Below, one piece after another: positions 56,857 through 64,000 of a stretch of DNA of 64,000 nt (within the stretch, counting starts at the first letter, position 1; each line of letters opens with the position of its first letter). A model generated the notes under the pieces. It searched no databases. It saw nothing but the letters and a program-made list of their open reading frames with translations, and was not told where the DNA came from. Made by a program: the position numbers and the translations under genes. This stretch comes from Fallopia convolvulus (Eukaryota > Streptophyta > Magnoliopsida > Caryophyllales > Polygonaceae), in the NCBI GenBank assembly GCA_964016875.1, contig OZ024728.1, positions 6,560,272 through 6,624,271 on the forward strand, given 5' to 3'.

Positions 56857-59783
56857 TAGACCTGGGTCCGGTTTGCAAATCGGCGGTTCTGGTTCCGGAA
56901 CCGGCGGTTCCGGTTCCTCGGAACCATGGAACCGGAACCGGTCTTGGGCCGATTCCCCGGTTCCGGCCCGGTTCCTGTTCCGGCCGGTACTGAAGCCGGT
57001 TTCTCCTGGTTCCGGTATCGGAACAGGCAATTTTTAAATTAAAAAAATTGGGCCTTGATTGTCGCGATCGCGGGTTACCCAACCCGCGATCACCTATCTC
57101 CAACCGCGATCGTGGGTTTGGTGCCGCGATCGCGGTTGGAGATAGATGAGCGCGGTTTGATCGCGACGATCAAATCAGATCAAGGCGATTAAGGCAATTG
57201 TTCTTCAAAACAAAAAAAGTTGGATAATTAAAGGGCTTAGACTTAAAATTAAGTTTCCTATATATCCTCTCAGGGTTATAGAGGAATCAAAGCCCACGTA
57301 GTTCTCTTGTGGGTCTTCCACCAAGATAAAATATCAAATTCCTCTTCACCAAACTCAAAGTGGGTTTTTACATATGTTTCAAACTCCACATTCGAGCTCG
57401 AATGTCTCGGTCTCTTGGTAAGGCTATGTATAATACTAGCCCCCACTTTTTAGTAGCACCAAGGGGACTCGAACTTGAAGAGGAGGATGAATGTGGAGGT
57501 AATGGAGAAGAACTAACACTAGATGAATATTCGGTAACTAATTCCTCAATTGATCTTCTAACTTTACTAAGTATTTCTCCAACACTAGCAATATCATCAT
57601 TAACATCCAAGTACACTGCATTATAATAACCATTCAAAAATATTTCTAAACCACTCATCTTAAACCTAGGATCAAACACACAAGCAACAAGATAAATATC
57701 GGGGATAACTTTATAATAGTTCAACCATTTCACTTTCATAGCATCAATAGCACCACAAAGTTCGGGGAATTTGCTCCCCTCACAAAAACCACCCGCCACA
57801 TTCAATGCTTCAAAACAAAACAAATGAGCACAAGGTTTATAAACATGACTAAAAAAATAATGTTGCATTATGAAATATTCTCAAAACTTCTAAGATTTTA
57901 TAACAATAATCCCAAGATTGAGAAATAATGGCATTGTCGGGAAAATATATGGATGCAAAGGAAGTCAAAACTTCTTTGTAAGGCATGCATGCATGTAGTA
58001 GTTTAAAAGTGGAGTTCCAACGATGGCAAACATCTTTTGGAAAAGTTCGGTGTGGAACACCTTTTTGAGTACAAAACGACTTCTAATCTTGGGCTATTCG
58101 GGGGCTAGCCACATACGACTAACAACATATCTAATAGGAGCGATTAAACCCGACATAACATTTAAACCATCTTCGACACATAGGTTTAAAATATAGCAAA
58201 CACATCTTACATGAAAATACTTCGCTCCAAGATTGGTTGACAACGCGAAATCAAATCTCGGATTGAAGCGGTGTTATTAGATGCATTGTTAAACGAGATA
58301 GAAAAAACTCGATGAAGTAGTCTAGTCTCTTCCAAAATAGTACGAATGATGTTACTAATCATTAAAGCGGTAAGAGAAAAATCAAATACTCTATAAGCCA
58401 AAACACATTTTTGCACAACAAAATGATCATCAATAAAATGATATGTTAAGCCCATGTATGAATGATTTTGCCAATGATCACTCCAAATATCACTACAAAT
58501 TGAAAATTTTATATCATTTTGGGTAAAAAAATTCACAAATGCCAATTTACGGGTTTTATATGCTTTCATCACATTTTTTTATCGACTTCATAATAGTCAG
58601 TTTATAAGCGGGTTGTACATGATTAGTCATCCAATTGTTAAATCCTAACTTTTTGGCAAAACTAAATGATAAGTGATCAACACAAATAGAGTCGGAGAAC
58701 GCATACATGCTATCATTATGGTTATAAGTAAATAAATGAGGGTTATAATGAGGATTAAGGGAAGAAGAAGTTGCAAACCCGGAGAGTTGGGATTGTCATC
58801 GCATCATGCCTAACTTGTCGGAGTGTGCTTTCTTCACGTGACCGGACAATGTTCCATAGCCCGATCCCGGCAACCATGTGTAATGCTTAGGACAATAGTT
58901 ACAATGAACTTTAAATTTCTTGGTAGATGCATCATAAGCTCCCTTTCGAAAATGTTTTGTAAAAATGTCTGATTTAAGGGTTGGAGCCTCGCTCATCTCG
59001 AATCCATGATCAACATCCACTCCCTCATTTTCATCAGAGGTGGACGATCCCGGTTGTACCAAATTGGGATCCGAGAAGTCCGACAAGTTAATAGGGGGTA
59101 CAAATTCTACATTTGCACCACTCTCTTGTGAGCAAAAATTTGATCAATATTAAGAAATCCTTCCATTTTCTTAAAATGTAACTAAACAAGTAAGCAAAGA
59201 CCAAGGTGTGGTAAAGAAATGTGTATTTAAGAAGATAATGAACCTTAAAATTACAAAGCAATAAGATGTAAGAGACAATTGTGCTAATTTTTTGAAAGAA
59301 CAATTATAAAAGCAATTGTAAAAACTAGTAAAGATTGAGAATTGAGAGAGTTTTGTAAACTTGAGAGATTGAGAGAGATTGGTAGTGTGGGTGGGAATGA
59401 GATCATTTAGTGGGTATTTATAGGGTAAATTTATCAACTAGCAGTTGGAATTATGAACTAGCCGTTGGCATTTAAACCAAAACCGCGACCGCGGTTTTGG
59501 TTTTGGTAATAACTCGAGCATTCAGTTGAACAAACCGCGACCGCGGGTCTCAGGCCGCGGTCGCGGTTTCCTATCTCATTCAAAAAAATTAGTCGTTAAC
59601 CAGAAACCAGCGGTTCCGAAACCGGCGGTTTGGAACCCCCGGTTCCCGGTTTCGGAACCACTGGTTCACCGGTTCCGGGTGTGGACAAACCGGAACCAAA
59701 GCGGGATCCTAACCCGGCGGTTTAGGTTCTTGAACCGCCGGGTCCGGTTCCCGCCGGTTCAAACGAACCGGAACCCAGGTTTA
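56857..59783 (-). mobile_element. hAT transposon inserted in the LINE
   Basis: The ends are inverted (TAGACCTGGGTCCGGTTT on the left, and the reverse of TAAACCTGGGTTCCGGTT on the right). They are flanked by an 8-bp duplication with one mismatch (CTGCCAAG at 56849-56856 and CTGCCAAA at 59784-59791). The interior has pieces of a hAT transposase on the minus strand. Both subterminal regions are GC-rich, with repeated 'accggaacc' words and CCGCGATCGCGG or CCGCGACCGCGG palindromes. Confidence 0.92.
57240..59086 (-). pseudogene. hAT transposase, broken (BED finger, RNase H-like core, dimer domain)
   Basis: In order on the minus strand: a BED zinc finger (59086-58796: FKVHCNYCPKHYTWLPGSG, ending HVKKAH); a core segment (58572-58207) with the catalytic-Asp strand FSICSDIWSD and FSISFNNASNNTASI; a later segment (57868-57368) with MKVKWLNYYKVIPDIYLVA and VFDPRFKM, a hAT-like domain; and a dimerisation remnant near 57370-57250 (FDILSWWKTHK). 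Stops and shifts lie between all pieces. It resembles plant RICESLEEPER-type transposases. It would bind the element ends and cut them. Confidence 0.85.
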
Positions 59784-61780
59784 CTGCCAAAAGGTGTTAT
59801 GTTTTTTCTTGTAGTTTAAAATGTTTTCTGCTTTAAGATATTTTTCCGTAATAATTTTGACCCATAGATTGTCTAGTTCTGCTAGTATTTTCCAGAGCAA
59901 CTTCATTTGGAGTGCTTGGTTAATCTCTTCTGCCTTGACAATTCCCACCCCACAATTAGCGGGTGGGCGGCAAACGGAGTTCCAACTAAATGAGTGTTTG
60001 TGGTTGTGATCCTTGTTCCAAAAGAAATTTTTGTTGATTTGGTCAAGTTCTTTTAAGGTAGCTTGGGGTAGCATGAAGGATTGCAAAATATAGTTGGGTT
60101 GTGCTAATAGATTTTCTTTGATTAGGGTTTTGCGTCCCTCCTGGCATAGAGTGTTTGCTTTCCATTTTGCAAGATGGGATCTGGTCCGCATAATTAGTGG
60201 TTTAAAGGTGTTTTGTGTTACTCTTCCATTGATAATCGGGAAACCTAGGTGTTTATCCAACACAACTGTGTTTGTAATTTGGAGAATCTGATTTATTTGT
60301 TCCTTAATGTTATTACTTGTATTTTTGGTGACATGGAAGGCGGATTTGTGGAAGTTGACTTTCTGGCCAGATACCTGACAATAATTATCAACAATTCCTT
60401 TGATGTTTTTGCATGTAGTGTTATTTGCTTTAGCGAAGATGATGATATCATCAGTAAAAGCGAGGAATGAGATTTTTGTTCCATTTCTAGTGATTTGGAT
60501 CCCGATGCCACTTTTAGGGTTAGTGGTTTGCATGTGGAGTTGTCTTGAAAGAATTTCGAATGCGAGAATGAATAGGTAAGGTGATAGGGGGTCTCCTTGT
60601 CTAAGTCCCCGTCGGGGGTAGAACTGTTCTGTTGGCCCGTTATTAACTAAAATAGAGAAAGAAACCGTTTTGATGCATTCTCGGATCCAACCCAAGAATT
60701 TATCATTAAAACCAAATTTGTGTAAGACTATTGCCAGGAAGTCCCAGCTAATTCGGTCATAAGCTTTTTCCATCTCCAGTTTGACAACAATCCATCCCTC
60801 CCGCCCTTGTTTTTTGCGGAAGGAATGGAAAATCTCATGCGCGATAAGGTTATTATCGTGGATATTACGGTTCTAGACAAACGCCCCTTGCATCAGATGT
60901 ATGAGCTTGTTTAAGATTTTTTTCAGGCTGTTTGTTAGGATTTTTGATATTACTTTGTATATTGTATTGCATAATCTTATGGGCCTTTAATGGTTGGTGG
61001 AGATGGGGTTCTCATATTTTGGTAATAGGGATATGAATGTGTGGTTTATTTGTTTTAGGAGTTTCCCGGTGTGGAAAAATTTTTAACGGCCCTTATGACA
61101 TCCGAAACTACAATGTACCAACACTTCTTATAAAAGCATGCCGACATTCTGTTTGGGCTAGGAGTTTTTTAGTCCCCAATGTCGAATAAGGCCTTCTTGA
61201 TTTCATTGTTTGATACTGGTTTGGTAGGTTCTAATTTGTCTTCATCGGTAACTTATTTTTGGATGGTTTGTGTCATGTTTTGGAGCTTTTTGTATTTAAT
61301 CTCCAATTCCCAAAATCGATTATGGAATTCTCGTTTGATTTGCTTTCTGCAACACCCGTAATGCGTGTACGTTCCGATGTTCGAATCTCTTTAAATTTGG
61401 CTATATTCCTTTGTCCTGTGGCAATTCGGTGGACATATTTGATGTTCTTATCATTTAGTCTTATGTGGGTGTTTTTGACCCTTTGTTTCCAATACGAGTT
61501 GTGGAAGTCCAGGAGGCAGGACCGCTTCCTCAAAAGTCATTCTTGCTTTTGAATGAGTTCCACGTTGTTGTGTTCAATTATATCCTTTTGGATCAGAATG
61601 ATGTTTTCGTCGAGTTTTTTTATTTGTTCGAAGATATTGCCGAACGTTTGTTTGTTCCATGCTTTGTCTTTTGCTTTGAGAAGTTGTGTTTTTTTCACCA
61701 GATTAAACATGTGGGATCCTCCAGCGTTGTGTCTCCGGGCTTGTTTGATGACGTTTTGGAAATCTTTTCTAGATGTCTAC
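59784..61780 (-). pseudogene. LINE reverse transcriptase, degraded
   Basis: 61533-61273 holds the linker before the RT (QRVKNTHIRLNDKNIKYVHRI). 61000-60775 holds the RT start with stops (NLIAHEIFHSFRKKQGREG). From 60773 a clear frame carries MEKAYDRISWDFL, RRGLRQGDPLSPYLF and the active site FTDDIIIF (Asp pair kept). After the RT come VNFHKSAFH, LGFPIINGRV and RKTLIKENLLAQP, ending where the hAT element cuts the gene at 59783. Confidence 0.88.
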
Positions 61781-62510
61781 ATCATTTCAAGTTTAAATGG
61801 TTTTGCTTTAAATGTGATCCCCGTGGGGAGGTCACAGGATATTGGGCAATGGTCGAAAGAAGAGAAAGCATGGTTTTTTCCTCGCTATGGAGGGAACCAT
61901 TGTATGATTTGGTTGGCGACCAGGGTTCGGTCCAGCTTTTCGAGTGTTGTATTGTCAAGATTTTAGGATTTTCTCCATGTATATTTATTCCCAATTGCAG
62001 GGATGTTGCACATGTCATAGTCATTTTTGAAATTAATGATTCGCTCAAAGCGGAAATGGGTCGGGTTCGCACCCCTACTTTTTCGTTTGGGTGTTGGATT
62101 TCATTAAGGTCACCCATAAGTAAAAATGGGTGGTTGCGATTTTGTATGAACTCCTTCAAAGTGTTCCAGAATTGGTCTTTTTCTTGCGACATGGGTGGCG
62201 CATACGCAAATATTAGGATTATTTTCGTTTTTGTTTCAAGGTTCTCGTAAAGGAGCCCAACAAAGCGACTGTCTTTGTGGATGGTTTGAATTGTTTTATT
62301 TGAGAGGAGTGTGCTCTTCCATAGGACGCATAGACCGCCCGAATATCCGCTCGTAGGGGTAAATTCCACGGAGTCGAACCCCACCTTTTGCCACCCATTA
62401 TCAGGTAGTGATTGGGCTTTGGTTTCCATAAGTGCAAAGCTTTTTGCACAAAGCAACTCCCACATTTTTTTGCACGTAAAGGTTGGTACCTGCAATGTGG
62501 GAACCCTGCA
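61780..62510 (-). pseudogene. LINE endonuclease domain, degraded
   Basis: An exonuclease-endonuclease-phosphatase fold segment is visible: FALMETKAQ (the ETK metal-binding Glu), YSGGLCVLWK, YAPPMSQEKDQFW and GDLNEIQHPNEK (catalytic D,N pair). It lies in one frame of about 230 codons with a corrupted start, and would nick target DNA. The usual N-terminal beginning of ORF2 is not seen, so the 5' end is truncated or mutated. Confidence 0.82.
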
Positions 62511-62520
62511 ATGATGATTT

Positions 62521-62857
62521 CACCAGCATATGAAAAGCATCACAACGAGGAGTAAAAAAACTGGTTATAAAACCACACATTGTTAGGAGATTGCAACCAA
62601 AACCAGTAGTAGTAAATAGCAGCGTAGACACCATGTTGAAATGCCTGCCTCACACGTTTGAACCACAAGATACAATTGCTTTCTATAAGTGAAGTTAGTC
62701 CACCAAACAACATTATTAACCAAGTTGGAGCAAACAAACACAAATTTTACTCCAACAAAGATGGATATAGAAGATCCATTAGTGGGTTTAAACCCAGCGT
62801 GGAAATAACAAAATAGCTTCCCACAACATTTTTTTGCATTTCTGTTTAATAGGAACC
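62521..62857 (-). pseudogene. Possible LINE 3' remnant
   Basis: The minus strand reads FQHGVYAAIYYYWFWLQSPNN with an upstream SNCILWFKRV. This resembles the tail of plant LINE-type ORF2 proteins near the 'iwkaRN' region. It is short and broken, and ends at the Athila LTR at 62858. Confidence 0.3.
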
Positions 62858-64000
62858 TGATGTCCGTGTTTTTAGCTTAGTTTTAGAGTGTTTTTCTAGG
62901 TTTTTTAGTCTTGTTTAGTTGTGTTTTTGTGTTAGTTTTGTGTCTTTTGGTCTAGTTTGCATATTTTATGAAAAGTATGGAAACTACTTTAGTTTGGGGT
63001 TTGTGTGTAGGTTTTGGATCAAGTTTGGAAGCATTTTTAAGAAATCAAGATGGAGGAGAGTGAGAGAGCATGGCTAGGAAGGAAGAGATGAAGATTTGTT
63101 TTAGAAGAAACCCCAAAGAAATCCAAAAGAGGAGTGAAGATTAAATAAGGAAAAGAGACCAAATCAGACTCGTTACCGACCTTGGAGGGGTCGGTATCGA
63201 GGCATCAGGAAGACAAAAGTTCAGAAAATTTTGAAGTGTCTACCGACCCTGACTGGGGTCGTTATCGAGTTCCCCGTGTCGATAGACATAACTGACTTAA
63301 GTACTTTTAATGATTTTTATTCCAAGATCTTTGTATCTTTAGTTGTTTTATCTTTAAGGAAACTATTAGATAGATCCTCTAGTATAAATACTCTTGTTTT
63401 TAGATAGAAGAGGGACACACACGACTCTCTCTCTCTCTCTCTCTCAGTTTTTTTAGTTCGTACGTACGGTTTAGGAGAGAAGTTGGTTGCTTAGAGCTCA
63501 AGAAAGAAGAATTGTGGGATTTTCTCTTATGTTCTAAGGTGTGTTCTGAGACAAAGTTTGTTTTGAATTCAAGTAAGATTTAGATTTTAATACAAGTTAT
63601 GTTTTCCTTCAACTATATTGTTTGTTTCTCTTCAATCATGAGTGAGTAGTCCTTTATTCTAAGATTGGGATTAGAAACCCAACATGATTATGCATGAATG
63701 ATGATTTGAATGAATTGAATGCCTCTTATCTATTTTCTACTTGTTCGTACTTATGCTTTGACGAAAGTTGAAGTAATTCGAGTTTGTGACTTAATCGAAA
63801 GAGAAAGTTATAAACTTGAATTGTGATAAAGTTTGATAACGAAAGTTGAAAACTTTGGATCAAAATAAGTAGATGAAGTGAATTGATTTATGAAAAATGA
63901 TTGATTTACTTGTATTCAACGAAAGTTTATAACTTTATGTATTCAATGAAAGTTGCATGCTTATGTTGTGGTGGTCCCTTATCTTAGATTTTTCTTTCAC
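62858..64000 (+). repeat. Athila-type LTR of a second element, cut by the window edge
   Basis: It starts TGATGTCCGTGTTTTTAG, collinear with the Athila LTR read on the minus strand (TGATGTTCGTGTTTTAAG at 8530 and 17472). It keeps the words 'gcatattttatgaaaagtatggaa', the TATAAATA box (63383-63390) and the 'cgaaagttg' repeats (63760-63960). Two diverged compound palindrome pairs lie at 63170/63191 and about 63239/63259, and a (CT)n run at 63426-63445. It continues past 64000. Orientation is plus, opposite to the first element. Confidence 0.85.

Larger units (their letters stand above)
55425..62520 (-). mobile_element. LINE (L1-like) on the minus strand, split by a hAT element
   Basis: A T-run at 55425-55436 is the poly(A) of a minus-strand element. 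Reading leftward from 62520, the order is endonuclease (to about 61780), linker, RT (60960-59785), the hAT insertion (56857-59783), the rest of ORF2 with the zinc-binding region (56473-56249) and a terminal RNase H (55930-55463). At the hAT borders the coding sequence rejoins (NTFWQ / WTKLIGLKDLL). ORF1 is absent or unrecognised. Many frame breaks show that the copy is dead. Confidence 0.88.

Noticed and set aside
59526..59819. Plus-strand ORF rich in Pro and Arg
   Set aside because: It is produced by the GGTTCC/CCGCGG subterminal repeats of the hAT element.
61465..62250. 261-codon plus-strand ORF
   Set aside because: It is antisense to the LINE endonuclease and linker, which carry recognisable motifs on the minus strand.

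Overview
This window is nuclear DNA of a flowering plant, most likely a eudicot. The evidence is one intron-containing KANADI-family gene, plant-type LTR retrotransposons with tRNA-Met and tRNA-Asp primer sites, plant LINEs, hAT, CACTA, Stowaway and Helitron elements, and TTTAGGG telomere-like repeats. I cannot name the species from the sequence.

The only host gene I can support is a KANADI2-type GARP transcription factor on the minus strand (24768-29370). It has six exons that join in frame to about 403 residues, with start, stop and GARP domain all present. Its fourth intron appears to use a GC-AG pair. KANADI proteins specify abaxial (outer) identity in lateral organs.

The rest is mostly nested mobile DNA. 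From the left: (1) a decayed Sirevirus-like Copia element (minus strand, from the left edge to about 17.8 kb). Its 5' LTR is split by a young, pol-less Athila-type Gypsy element (7061-17472) with a perfect 5-bp target duplication. (2) An intact TRIM element (18022-18573). (3) A second, internally deleted Sirevirus-like element on the plus strand (about 19498-23880). (4) The KANADI gene. (5) A Stowaway MITE and an old TRIM whose LTR was split by a 6.25-kb CACTA element (31413-37665). The CACTA element carries a 39-bp satellite-like array with telomere-like blocks and captured pieces of at least two host genes, a DJ-1/PfpI-like gene and a receptor-like kinase. (6) LINE fragments, a hAT MITE with a Stowaway nested in it, and a 5'-truncated LINE with a well-preserved reverse transcriptase (46.4-48.8 kb). 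(7) A solo Sirevirus LTR and a local duplication whose second copy was split by a Helitron that itself holds a second Helitron. (8) A minus-strand LINE (55.4-62.5 kb) split by a hAT element (56857-59783). (9) The start of another Athila-type LTR, running off the right edge.

The most unusual signal is a compound palindrome in the Athila-type elements: two copies of about TCGTTAACGA placed 21-23 bp apart. Such pairs occur in the LTRs, the untranslated internal DNA and the coding frames, and in diverged form in the second element at the right edge, where one pair shows a compensatory change. A second conserved structure is a run of consecutive stem-loops near the 3' end of the Sirevirus LTRs, seen in three copies with covarying arms.
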